The notes under the pieces: generated by a model | The model's input: only the letters and a program-made list of their open reading frames with translations | Databases searched by the model: none | Told to the model about the DNA's origin: nothing | Shown: piece by piece, positions 12,144 through 23,335 of the stretch | Layout: every line of letters starts with the position of its first letter | Numbering within the stretch: position 1 is the stretch's first letter | Made by a program: the position numbers and the translations under genes | Source of the DNA: Neurospora intermedia | Taxonomy: Eukaryota; Ascomycota; Sordariomycetes; Sordariales; Sordariaceae | DNA length: 64,000 nucleotides | NCBI GenBank assembly: GCA_037102815.1 | Contig: BTPP01000005.1 | Span: 2,728,001-2,792,000, forward strand | Direction: 5' to 3'

Positions 12144-12706
12144 GCAAGAACGAATTAGGCGTATCACATCATAACTCCATGGCATCTCTAACCAGAAGAA
12201 ACAACCGCTCTTGTAGCCTACATGAAAACTCATCCGATGCCCCTTTTCTGCTCTTAGAGGTACATACAAGGCTTGGCAAAAGATCGTGTAGGGAGCTTAT
12301 ACGTTCGAGATTAGAGGTACTTATGGTCATCTCAACCTCCCGCGCAACCAATTCGATCAGCCAAGCTTGGTTGACGGTTCCGAAGAGTTCCTCCCTTGGC
12401 CCCCCTGTTTCGAAGTCGTACACAACAAGAATTCGGGCATCTTGCATACGGTACACTACTCTGTCGTCGCTAGTACTGCCATCGCAATTGATGTTAGCGT
12501 CGCCTACAACTTTCCTACAGCCGAGCACCTGTACGCCCGCTATACTTGTTAGTCCCGCCGACCTGACTTTTGCTCTATATGCGACCACCCACAACTGTAG
12601 AAACAGGTTGATGGCCACACCGTGGCGTTCCCTTCAAGCTCGGCAAAAAAGAAAAACCAAACACGCCCAAACAGACGCAAAAAAAGAACCTTAGTGCGAA
12701 AAATTA
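12144..12706. other. unassigned; one 149-codon minus-strand frame
   Basis: A minus frame at 12618-12169 looks moderately protein-like (for example ILVVYDFETGGPREELFGTV, then a helical tail), but the plus strand is also open across 12071-12694 and neither matches a family I know. It could be another decayed accessory gene. A run of five A (12699-12703) next to the tRNA would serve as its polymerase III terminator. Confidence 0.3.
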
Positions 12707-12800
12707 TGCCCACAGCCAGAATCGAACTGACGACCTCATCATAGTATTTTGTCGGGAATGACGCTACTAGTGATGCGCTCTACCACTGAGCCATGCGGGC
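12707..12800 (-). tRNA. tRNA-Thr(AGT) with intron
   Basis: Read on the minus strand from 12800, the acceptor arm is GCCCGCA paired with TGTGGGC (one G-U), and the discriminator is A. The D arm is GCTC/GAGC, the anticodon stem CATCA/TGATG, and the T arm GTCAG-TTCGATT-CTGGC. The loop reads CTAGTA up to position 37, giving anticodon AGT, then an intron of about 22 nt before position 38. Removing it leaves a 72-nt cloverleaf. A TTTTT terminator follows at once. It lies at the edge of the decayed accessory zone. Confidence 0.93.
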
Positions 12801-13761
12801 TTTCGATGGTTATCCTGGGCTGGGGATGGGTTTATATATCTCATTCCCCACCGGGTCCGGACCCCACCCAGTTGTGTGAAGTGACGAGAGATTGTTACTG
12901 CCAACCGCAACCCAGTCCGGCTTGGTAGGTACCTCCAGTGATGATGAAATCTTGGAAAATGGGCAAGAACGATTCTGAGACCGTGATCTCCGTGTTCGTC
13001 CTGCAGCCATCACAGCGAAGGTGGGAAGGAAGTCATGGTCAGTACCCGATTGGCAGTTGCTCTTGTGATCCAATCATGTGAAGAATCATGAACCAAGTTC
13101 ATCACACCTTCCTCCATGATCATAAACGGTTTCAGCTTCGAGTTCACCAACCCATCCTTGCTTTTCGATTGGCGAATCTTTCAATCCGTTCAGCTGGTGA
13201 TGAGCACCCTTAGCGTTCGGTGATGTTCACCATGTTCAGCGACCACACCGAGGTGTGTGTACTGACTGCATCAAGCATGGAAGATTTTTGCGACCGGCCT
13301 ACACCTCAAAAACTTTTGTAATGCGGGAACAGTTCGACTCGGACCTCCTTGGGAGCCATGACCGACGAGTATGCCCAGCCAGGCCCGAGAGCGTGTGGAA
13401 AATGTTCAGTTGCAGGAGACTGCCTCAGCCAGCAGCTCCACAGCCGGCTCTTAGGAAGGGGAGGCCGAAAAGCAGGCTGAGGCGAGCCTCCGGACTTGAC
13501 ATGACATGGCGAGTATCATCCAGAGGCGACAGACACCCTCTGAAGAAGATCCTTGAGGACTGGATGGCCATCTATCGTGCTATGCATGGACATAGTACCG
13601 GGGGTAGGTAAAAACCATCCTGTCTAACACCCGTCATTGGGTGACCAAGGCACGGGCCGTGATGAGTTTTGATGAGACATCATGGGAATTTGTTGCAATT
13701 TGGCTAAGAACTTTAGATGATAAGTCTCACAATCGCTTCTCAATTACCAGATTGGTTCTCT
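12801..13761. other. no supported gene
   Basis: Ordinary-GC DNA with short open frames on both strands. A plus-strand frame near 13340-13490 contains a Cys-containing stretch (PRACGKCSVAGDC) that weakly recalls a zinc-binding knot, but stops bound it on both sides. No gene is called. Confidence 0.4.
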
Positions 13762-14480
13762 TCAGTTCATCAGCATGGCGAGACGGTGTCCCTCGCGGGA
13801 GTTCGACAATGTGTTCTCTATCGGCCCATCTTTTTGGTCACCGTAGTATATGCCGCGATAATAAACCTTTCGAAATGACACTTTTCGATATCTCGTACCA
13901 GCACTATAAATCCAGGTCGCTGAAAGTGTTCTGGAGTTTATTGAATACTTGCTGAATGTCTGCGCGACCAGACTAGATGGTAGGATGATAAAGCTGGGGA
14001 AGGCTTCGAAGGACTCTCCTTCCTCCTCAAGCTTCTTTAATCGCAGGTACTCCATTAAGAGAACGGCGCCATATATGAGTGTTTTGCCGGTGCCGACCTC
14101 ACTTGTGAGCAACGCTCTACGGAGTGGCGATTGCAATATAGTATGGATAATGCATCATAAACACCGGTCCGGGTGGGTAGGTTGTTTTGCTCTTTCGATC
14201 TCCACAGCAACATCAAAACATCATTTTCTTTGTCCTACACCGACTCCTAGTTATTGCTCTACGACGCGGGATTCTCTAGGGGTTTATACAACCTTAGACG
14301 AGCTTTCTACCGGAGACTTGAGAATGATTAATATCAAGGCTAACATAACAGCCTTGGACATCCGATATTCGTCGCCGTACTCCCTAAAGCCACTGGTCTT
14401 GTGGAAAACTTCGTACCCTCTTCCTCAAAAGCGTTGTCCAAGTACTTCGCCAGTAGGGGCCAATAGTTTGGATATTTCCA
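13762..14480 (-). pseudogene. fragment of an SNF2-like helicase
   Basis: The minus-strand frame 14136-13762 starts in RRALLTSEVGTGKTLIYGAV, a Walker A / helicase motif I as in SNF2-type ATPases (G-x-G-K-T). It continues to FPSFIILPSSLVAQTF, which fits motif Ia. Just upstream on the same strand (14480-14384) is a coding-like stretch in another frame, YWPLLAKYLDNAFEEEG. Motif II and everything after it is missing or scrambled, so only an N-terminal ATPase piece remains. SNF2-like genes of this kind recur in accessory regions of Sordariales. The family is moderately sure, the broken state is clear. Confidence 0.5.
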
Positions 14481-15014
14481 AATCGATATCCTTCTACTTG
14501 TTTAGAAGAAGAAGAGCGGCCAACGACATGACTCGGGAAACTGGTACAGAACACGCAAGGCTCATAATGGGCCACGCACCACCTGAGTCCAGGACCCTAG
14601 ACAGGTGGTATCTCAATATGACGGAACAGGTAGACTTTTTGGGAGTTTCCCTCTCGCGATACCTTTTCGGGTTTCCAGCCTGGCTTCACGGTGCTCCAGA
14701 GTAGGTCTCGTTGGTAAGATGATCTCTGTCCCTTCTCCATTTAATGTGATCGAATTGTCGTTTCTGTTTTCCATCTGGTGTTTCTTTGGCGATTTTCTCC
14801 GCTCGTTTCTCGCTCTTTCTTGTGCATTGGATCTCGGCGGCGGTTTCCGCTTGTCTAAGGCCCAAGAAAAACGCCGGCGAGATACCTAGGTGGTGCGGCC
14901 ATCAGATTGCGCAGATTCAGCTTGCTCAGGATGGACGCGATGACAGTGAAAGCGATTTGATCTTGAGAAATATGATGTGCTCATCTTTAGCACCCATTTT
15001 TCTTTGAGAAATGC
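14481..15014. other. no supported gene
   Basis: Short open frames only. The minus strand may continue the helicase relic upstream but is interrupted by stops and carries no motif I can name. Confidence 0.4.
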
Positions 15015-15016
15015 TA

Positions 15017-15447
15017 TTCGCACGGGGATGAAACTCTATTCGCACGGGGATTCATTTTGCTTTTCTAAGTATGACTTGGTCAGATCTTGGTGCACAAGGT
15101 TGAGAGTGGTGCCAGATTAGGTACTCGTTGATTTTTTGCGGATTTTTGGGTGTAGGTTTCAATTTCCTAGCCCGAGATATGACCTAGATTTAACTTTTCA
15201 AGATCTTTGCATTAAAAAACATTTTTTTTATCAGTTTTAATAATTCACTTTCTTTCTTCTAGATTTTGTCAAGCTACTAAGCACCTACAGCTCTTATAAA
15301 AGTTGTAGTAGATAGAGAAAAAAAAATAAGAAAAAATATCATATACTCTACTAGCCTTCACTAGAGTCTAGTAGGTATAAAAGAATATAATTAAGTTTCA
15401 TTTTTTGCCCCCCCCCCCGTGCGAATAGAATTTTATCCCCGTGCGAA
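15017..15447. mobile_element. TA-flanked MITE with doubled terminal inverted repeats
   Basis: A 431-bp element whose ends are inverted copies of TTCGCACGGGGAT, each bordered by TA (15015-15016 and 15448-15449), the target duplication of Tc1/mariner/pogo transposons. Each end carries the 16-mer CTATTCGCACGGGGAT twice in direct order: 15014-15029 and 15036-15051 on the left, 15435-15450 and about 15413-15428 in inverse on the right. The inner right copy includes a C run grown to about 12. The interior is A+T-rich with no coding frame, so it is non-autonomous. The mobilising transposase is not in this window. Confidence 0.85.
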
Positions 15448-15449
15448 TA

Positions 15450-16457
15450 GAGGTTCTCTTTTCTTTACCCAGCCGGCGACGTCCGCGTCCTGGTTACCGA
15501 CAATGAGGGTGCGTTTTATTCAATTAGCGCTGGGAGGAGCGACATTCTTTTGCTAAGTGATTTCGGCTGATAGCAAAAGGGGGGCGCCATTGCACTCTTG
15601 TTTGTGTGACTTCTTGATCCGAGACCCGCCTTGCTCACTTCGGCCGCGTTGACTTCAGCCTTTGCGAGTCCTAGTGATCCATTCGTCAGGATATGTAAGG
15701 ATTTAGACCTTGCCAATCCCTCGCACCAGGCATCGTGGCGAGTGCATCCCCATATGAATCGTTTAGAGCCAGTCGTTCGATCCTTCCAGATATGCTCATT
15801 TCTTGCAATTCACCAATGAGCAGCAGCACAGAGTTTGGTTCTTGTAAGATGAACGAATGCAGCGATTGCATGTTTTTTTTTGTTACCAATCCTAGTCTAT
15901 GTACAGCGAAACGAGTGAATCCATTTGTCCCGCCCATCCAAATTCCTATGCGAGTTCCTTTTTCCTTCCTTGGTATTCCTTGTATGGTCATCAACAAGCC
16001 AGCTGTGCCTCCCACTCTTTGTCATCATAACGTGAAAAATTGAAAAACGCCTTGTCATGAAATGCTGTCTTTGCTTGTCTCTAGCCAACCTACTGCCTCC
16101 TCTCAGCACACACGCCCCTAATCTCCGTTGTTTGTTCGTTCGTTCGATGCCTTTGGGTCTTGAAATATTCAGAAAGAAATTGGGATTTGAAAAAAGTGTA
16201 CGACCTATCCAAGTACAACTTGCCAGGTGTAGCACGGGTTATATAAACTTGCGGCGGAAAAAGAATGTGCGAAGTGAAGTCTGAAATCGATCAAAGATCG
16301 GCAAAAGTGAAAAAAAAAAAAAAAAAAAAAAAAGCCAGCTAGCTGACCAAAGCCTGAATATTTCAAGGTGAAAAAACAAAACAAACGGAAGATAGGTGCT
16401 TTACATGTGGGGTATCATATGACGCTGTGCTGTCCACTCCTTTACACTGTTGACTCC
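15450..16457. other. intergenic DNA and probable 3' region of the LPMO gene
   Basis: There is no convincing gene. Frames of 60-110 codons at 15516-16284 overlap on both strands and have no domain. A run of 24 A lies at 16310-16333. The last few hundred bases probably hold the 3' untranslated region of the minus-strand oxidase gene. Confidence 0.5.
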
Positions 16458-17825
16458 TTAGTTGGAGAGGTGAGCGTACCCGTGGCGCCTCTGGTAACGA
16501 CCAAGGTGCTTCTTGGCGATCATCTTGAGCTGAGCGCTCTCGCCGGCGGAGCAGCTAGTGCCGGCAGCCATCTGTGTGACGGCGGACCAGGCGCCGCTGG
16601 CGCAGCGCTGGAAGGAGGAGCCGCCAATGCAGTTCCAGGCGCCCTCGGTGGTGCAGGCGGTGCCAACGGCGTAGGCGCCAGCAGTAGAGCCGGAGCCAGA
16701 ACCAGAGCCAGTGCCATTGCCGGGAGCGGTGCCGGTCGCAATAGGAGCGGGAGCACTGACGACGGTGGTGCTGGGCTTGGCGATGCTCTGGAGGGTCGTC
16801 TGAACGGGAGCCTGGGTGGTAGCGACGGCAGGAGCAGAGGTGGCAACAGCGGGAACGGAGACAGAGGCGGAGCTCACGACAGCGGCGGCGCTGGAGCTAG
16901 GGGCGTTGACGATGTCGGTGGCAGAGGGGAGGAAGATGCCGCCCTGGTTGGAACCGTCGGAGGGAGCAGTGATGAAGATACCACCGGGGTTACCGCCAGC
17001 AGCAGCGCTGGTCTGAGCGGCAGCGCTGGTGGTGACGGGAGCAGCAGCGACAGAGCTGGAGCTGGAGGCACCGCTGCCAGAGCCAGAACCGGAGCCAGAG
17101 CCAGAGCCGGAGTCAGAGCCACCGGCAGGAGCAGCAGAGGCACCGCAGCTGCCCTCAGGGCCCTTGACGGGAGCATCCGAAGCCTTCACAACATTAGGGC
17201 CGGGCTGAGGGTACTGGACGTCAAAGTTCTCGTCGGTCTTGCAGCCGTTACCGACGTTGGCGACAAAGATCTGAGGGCGAGTGGAGAAGGCGGCACCAGC
17301 AACGTCACGCTTGTTGTTAGCAGCGATGGTGACGGGGGCACAGTTCATGTACATCTCGCGGTTGCCGATTCTGTTGTGCCAGGTCCAAGCAAAGATGGCG
17401 TCGCCGGACTGAGCATCGGCAGGGATTGTGAAGTCGTACTTGCCAGCAAGAGGGCAGTCACCAATGTAGGACTCGATGACGGTGAAGGTAGCGCCCTTGT
17501 CGTAGCTGAGAGAGAGCTGGCAAGAACCGCCGCCGTGGGTGGCAGTGCCGGCAGTGGTCATGTTGTAGGTCTGGCCAGGGACAAAGGTAGCGGTGCTCTT
17601 GCCGGAAGGAGTGCCAAAGTCGACCTGGTAGCCCTTGCAAGGATAGTCGGCGCCAGTATCCTTGAGGGGAGCGGTCATGGAGTAGTCGATGCTACCGGGG
17701 TCGGCGTTGGGGTTGAACTTGGACCTGAAGGGGGGAGGGTAGGACATTTCGATGTGGGCGGAGGCGATCTGGGCACCTGCAAGCAGGGTAGCCACGAGAC
17801 CGGTGGTGAAGGTGTTGTACATCAT
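16458..17825 (-). CDS. AA11 lytic polysaccharide monooxygenase (chitin-active), secreted
   Basis: A copper enzyme that oxidatively cleaves polysaccharide; AA11 members act on chitin. The start is taken at the Met pair MMYNTF (17825), not at the in-frame Met 49 codons upstream, because a clean signal peptide begins here and ends in ASA just before His24. His24 (HIEMSYPPPF) becomes the mature N terminus and, with His97 in THGGGSCQ, forms the histidine brace. NREMYMNCAP holds the conserved axial Tyr. The catalytic domain ends near residue 230. A long Ser/Gly/Ala/Thr/Pro linker follows, then a Cys-rich C-terminal module (about 385-430: ACTTEGAWNC...RCASGAW...SCSAG) like the X278 domain often appended to AA11. 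There is no intron; 455 residues. It stands alone with no pathway neighbours. A long antisense open frame across it is only a GC-rich shadow. Confidence 0.93.
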   Translation of the reverse strand: MMYNTFTTGLVATLLAGAQIASAHIEMSYPPPFRSKFNPNADPGSIDYSMTAPLKDTGADYPCKGYQVDFGTPSGKSTATFVPGQTYNMTTAGTATHGGGSCQLSLSYDKGATFTVIESYIGDCPLAGKYDFTIPADAQSGDAIFAWTWHNRIGNREMYMNCAPVTIAANNKRDVAGAAFSTRPQIFVANVGNGCKTDENFDVQYPQPGPNVVKASDAPVKGPEGSCGASAAPAGGSDSGSGSGSGSGSGSGASSSSSVAAAPVTTSAAAQTSAAAGGNPGGIFITAPSDGSNQGGIFLPSATDIVNAPSSSAAAVVSSASVSVPAVATSAPAVATTQAPVQTTLQSIAKPSTTVVSAPAPIATGTAPGNGTGSGSGSGSTAGAYAVGTACTTEGAWNCIGGSSFQRCASGAWSAVTQMAAGTSCSAGESAQLKMIAKKHLGRYQRRHGYAHLSN

Positions 17826-20800
17826 GGTGATTGATGGTTGATCTAGTTGTTCTTTCCTTTCTCGTTGTTGAGGGAGTGTGGTGGACCGTAAAGTCGAAGT
17901 CTTGTAGTCGACAAGTTGTTTTTGTGAGAGAGAGAGAGTTGTTTGCTTGTTGCCGGGTCGATAGATGAGCACTGCTCTATGCTATTGACGCAAGTGAACA
18001 ATAGGAAGGAATGAATAAGGTCGCTGCCGTTCCGTCGAGTGGCTGATCAGGTTGTTGGGTGAATGGCTCGTCTGAGTCAAGACGAAAGGTCAGGCAGGTC
18101 GTAGTCAAGCACCGGGCTAGGAATACGCTGGCTGAGACAATGGCTGAAGAGCCGAGCAGGACTGGGATGCAGAGAAGGGTGTTTTTGAAATCCCTTGACG
18201 GGGTGGGTGACTTAAGGTCGAAGAGAGAGAGGAAAGACGTGTAAGGGAGTGCCGTGATCGTCAAGAAACACAGATGAGGTGTTGAGGGGAGTTGGATGAC
18301 TTTTATGTTTCCCAGCTGCCGGTTCGTCTAGAGTCGATTGGGTGGGAGGGGCCGTTGCCGGTAGCGCACCCCATGCAGGTACCTTTTTTTGTTTCGAACG
18401 CCACCCACTGGACACCACACCCGCTCGGCGGATCTTGTGTGTGTTTACATTCCCTGTAGCCTGTGAACACCCCTAGCCCCCTGCGTTTTTTTCCACACAA
18501 CCCCTCCACCTTAGGGGTCTTGTCACTGCAGGTACTATGCCGTCTGACGACGCTGAGTGGTCTGCGTGCTGGATATCCCGGAGCACACCTCGCTCGCTTC
18601 TCGCGATGCCATGGCCACTTTGGATCACTAAGCTTGCTTCTTGGGTTTTCCTTCTGGAAGTCTCGCGGATTTCTCCTACTTGCGGTTTGCCGGATTTGGA
18701 AGAAGTGGGCGGTGGGTGAATGGCGGCGGTGATACTGTGTACGTACACTACTCTACTCTACTATGTACGTGTAGAACTGCCGTCCTCGCTCCCGTCTAGT
18801 GAATGAGTGCTTGTTCGATCTGTGCGATCTCGGTGCGTGTATAATGTGTAATGTGTAATGTGTAATGGGACAAAAGTGGATTGGATTTGGCAAGACGTGA
18901 TATGGAGGACGATCACTTGAATGGAAGACTGGCTTCTCTGGTCACAGAACCGCTCTCAATGAGACGACTGATGAGACAGGGCATTGATACCTACGGCCCG
19001 CAGTCCCCCATTGGTGTGGCCCTTGGTCACCAGTGTGACTGCTGCTATCAGGACGGGATCCTTTGGGCTGCCACTGGTCATTCACTCGTTGTTGTCAAAC
19101 GCTCAAAGCGCAAGCAAGCCAGTGGAAAAGAGACGGGAAATCCAAAAACAGGCGCACAAGTCGGCGGTAGTGGTGCAGTAGCAGCGGCAGTGGTAGACGC
19201 TGCAGTGTGCAGTGCATCCAATGATCCAATCCCGCTGCTGTGGTTTTTGGGTACCACCAATGGTCCAAACGCTGACGCATGCAACCTCCAGCTGGCGGTC
19301 CCCTATCGTCCATGATTGGCCAAAGACAGAGTGGCAGCCGGTGGAGCCAGCTGGTACCTAGAGGCATGGAGCCGCCCGATTGGCATTTTCACGTGGGCCG
19401 CTTTTTACAGCGAGGTATGTACGAGGGGCCTCCCAGAGCACTCCACTGCGAAAAGGGAGGGATGGCAGCCTCTCGTTCTGAAACACTCGCCCCTTTCCTC
19501 GCTAGGGTACAAACTCGCACGCATGAAAAGAGGCCTGTGCCACTGCCACGCCTCCGCAGAGTGACATGTTGAAGCCCCCGTCCGGTCTCGCGATTGGTGA
19601 GCTTCACCTGCCCATCCAAACGGCCAAACCCTCGGAGCAGAACCGCTGTTCAGAGATTTTACCGTCATGAGTCGACCACCTTCCAAGACATGCCATCCCG
19701 CTCTGTCCGCTTCTCACACATCCATATCCCCGGGCAGCTGGCTGTGTTAATCCCTCACTCTGTAGTATTCTGTAGTGTATTCAGTTGGATCAATGGGAGG
19801 TCCGGCAAGTGGATTAGCACGCCATGGTCCAGAAGCAAATCCCGTCGCTTGGCAGAAGGACGCCGCCGGTGATGATCGGCAGGAACCACAGGAACCACCA
19901 CACCACAGCGGACTTGGGCGAACGGGAGCCAGTATCAAAGACTTCACTAACCGGCACCCACTGCCACCACCACTCGGATTTTGAAGCATGTAGCCGCGGA
20001 GCAATCGCTCATCGCCCGACGATCCACTGAGAGACGTTGTCACTACACTACGCCCGTATTCCATCATAGCGGATTACAGTAGTGTATAGTGTAGCCCTCA
20101 ATACCTCTAGTCTTGGGTCCGTATTCCTGGAGGTACCTGTTTGACGAGTATCATTCATCCACCAGACATGGCAGGACAACTCATGGCTGCCGCGGCAAGC
20201 GGCGTATTCAACAAGATACCACTAGTAGCACTCCCCTCAGTCACCGCCCAACCGTATAGTGTACGCATTCGCAAAATCTGCTTCCTTCTTTTTTTTTTTC
20301 CCCAAGCAAACGGACAGAAAGAAAGAGAGACAACCAAAAATCGCCATATGCGACGTGACACAAACAGGGGAGACAAAACCAATCGTATTCCCAATCAATG
20401 CCATGATGCAAAAGGTGGCTGTGTGAGGCGCATTCAGCCGCTAGCTGAGGCCACCACTCTGGATGGAGTCTTTACTATTACTGTAGCCCCTGGCTTTCAG
20501 CATTCAGCTCCTCTTGTCCTCCACCGATTCAGGAGTTCCCTACCCCAGGTTTTGGGTTTCATGTCTTCGGGCCACCCTGACTTTATCCTTTGTTATCATG
20601 CAAAAGGTGGAGAGGATACGACAATGAGACGGGGGGGGCACGCGGAGAAGAAGCAATGAACAAGTGCACAAAGAGAGTATGTGTGGTCCTTTTCATCGGA
20701 ATGGAGCCTTCAAGACTTCAGCAAGGGACGAAAGCCACCATCTACATAGTAGATGACTGGGGGAGGCCGGCCAGCCCTTTACCTCTCTACTACATTCCTC

Positions 20801-23290
20801 AACTCGTTCAAGTGCCATACCACAGCACAGCACTCGGTGACACTTCACCAGCGCATCGAACCCACGCATCGAATATCGTGGGTAGGGCAAAAATAGCGCC
20901 TGTAAAACGCCCATCAATCCTCGAGATGTACCACGACGGGAAGGATTCCCTTCAGTTTTCTGTCCTACCAGTACACAGGCACTGCACTCACAACTCAGGA
21001 GACAATGCCCGTGCTACCAAGTGCACTACATACAACTTAATCCCCCCTCCTTCCCAAACGGGATCCCCTGCCCGACCCCTGGGGCACATGTGTACACACA
21101 GACGCACGATCAACACATGTTTACAACCGAAATTGAACCATGAAAGTTGCACGCCGAGGTCAGTGCTTGATTCTGATCTTCAAGTACTGCGCTAAGCTCA
21201 AGCTCAAGTCAAGCTCTCCCTAGCTTTCCGACACTAAGTACACTACTAAGCCACATTCGATCTTGCGAGACGCGCAAGCCTTCCCGAAACTTGCAAAATT
21301 GAAGAGGGCGACCCCAGCCTTGGCCGGCAATGCAAGGTCAACTAGAGCGGTACCTACCACTGGCGGCCTCGCGCGCGTGTTTCAAATGTAGGTGAATTAA
21401 GACTTGCAGAGAATATTCCATTGGATGATTGAAGGGGAGTGTGGTCTCTCAAACAGTAATGGAAAAGGCGCTATATTGTGCAACTGCTCTCTCAGATTCC
21501 AAATCTGGATCGCGCATCTATGGATCTACACAGTAAACTGAGATGTCGGAATGCTGGCTCGATATACATCCATCCAGCCAGTGCTGTCTACGATGATAAG
21601 CTGACACTGCTTGCTTGACACCGGGAATCAACAGCATACGTACCTAGATTCTTGAGTTTGGCGTCCCAAGAATAGGAATCACTACCTGCACGTACTTTAA
21701 AACTGCAGCAGCATTGGTACGGGATGGCGTACCATCGACAATACTATTTCCACGATTCACGACAGACCATTCCCGTCTTACCACACCAAAGAGACCATTA
21801 CTCGCTACTTGCTACCAACTCATGCAAGTCATCCATCCATCTTTTGTACATAGCATCAATTGCCTCTGGCCAACTGGCCGGGTGAATATAGCCTGCCAGA
21901 TATGTTGTGATACCCACACATCGCATCGTCATTCAGTTACTCAAGTCAGGTGTGCTTACACTAGATGCCTTACCTACATTACCTACCTGGGAGCATCCCT
22001 AGGTAACATGACAACGCGGGGAAAGATCGAAGGCATCGAATCGATCAGATCTCTCTTTCTTGTTTCTCGGTCCACGAAAGACCCTTTTCCCAAGTAAACA
22101 CTCACTCGATCGGACGCAGACTCGCACGACAATGCGGCAATGTTCAGTTATCCATTCGTCTCTCCCCTGTAAGCCCGTGACACCCGCCCCGTGGCCTATG
22201 TTGAGAAAGAAGAAGAACAATGGTGATGCTCAATGGCAAAGTCTTCTTTCTTCTTGTTCTCCTCTTTTTCCAAACGTCAAGTATCATGTCGCTACTACTA
22301 ATGTGTCACGGGTGTCTAGTCTAGACCCTCGAGTACGAAATGCTTAGAAGTCCTCTGCGCCCGATGGTGTGGCACTGGGATTCCCGCCCGTTTTTGTGAC
22401 ACCCTTCAGATGATTTGTTGGCTACCTAGGCAGACTTATGTCGTTACCCATTCTCGACCCCAGGGCACTGGTGAGGTAGCATACGTATTTGATATCGAGG
22501 AGTAGTGATTCTTTCTTGTTTGGTGCCGCGTGTCGGAATAGTCTGTGGCGATTTTAGTAGGTATTATCGAGCTTGAAGAGGGTGAGGCGTAAAGCTAATA
22601 TCGGAGGTATCAGTACTTATTACATTGAAGCCGGGAAAGTAACTAATATACTAATTGAGGTTTTGTGTCGAGAAATGACAATGTCCTGGTTGTGGATGGA
22701 CATTGACATTTCTCCGTTATCATCAACCCCTACAACCTCCAACTCCGCCGCTCGCAGGCAACCTTCACTCCCAAACAGCTACGCAGTAACCATAACAACA
22801 TGCTTACTCGAAGATATATGATATGTCCAAGTGCTCATCATTTTGGGCCCCTCGAACACCACAAGTAATCCATAATTTAACCTCCCGCCCGCATTTTCTT
22901 CCTACCGTAGGTAAACTACGAGTTATGTTCAGTACCCTCTACCATACCTAGCACACGTCAATACCTCGAGGTATCTCTACCTACTCGATTATTGACACGA
23001 GCTTCACGACAAACAAGAAACTACTTTTTTTAAGCAAGGCACTCACCTCGAAGCATACCTCTCATCTCAGCTACGAAATTGAAAGACCACACGTTTCATT
23101 CACTCCCTTCTCTCTCGACGCCTCAAAGATATCAAGCTGCATATAAAAGGCAGTGAGTGACTCGCATCGCATCGGCATCACAAAGTGTGTTTATCGCTTC
23201 AGGGAGTGAAAAAGCGAAACATCACAACGGCAGATAGGTAGGTAGATTCGTCACCTGTACTTCTCCACAAGACGTCGACAGTAGTGTTAT

Positions 23291-23335
<45 letters not shown>

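Noticed and set aside
12169-12618. 149-codon minus-strand frame as a real gene
   Set aside because: Moderately protein-like but with no family match, and the plus strand is open across it; kept only as an unassigned stretch.
16368-17834. 488-codon plus-strand open frame opposite the LPMO gene
   Set aside because: It is a Gly/Ala/Ser-rich mirror of the GC-rich minus-strand gene, without domain, start context or splice sites. The minus frame has signal peptide, histidine brace and family motifs.
18881-21195. Frames of 144, 172 and 201 codons in the gene-poor interval
   Set aside because: No domain, signal peptide or plausible splice partners; opposite strands are open too. Composition looks noncoding.
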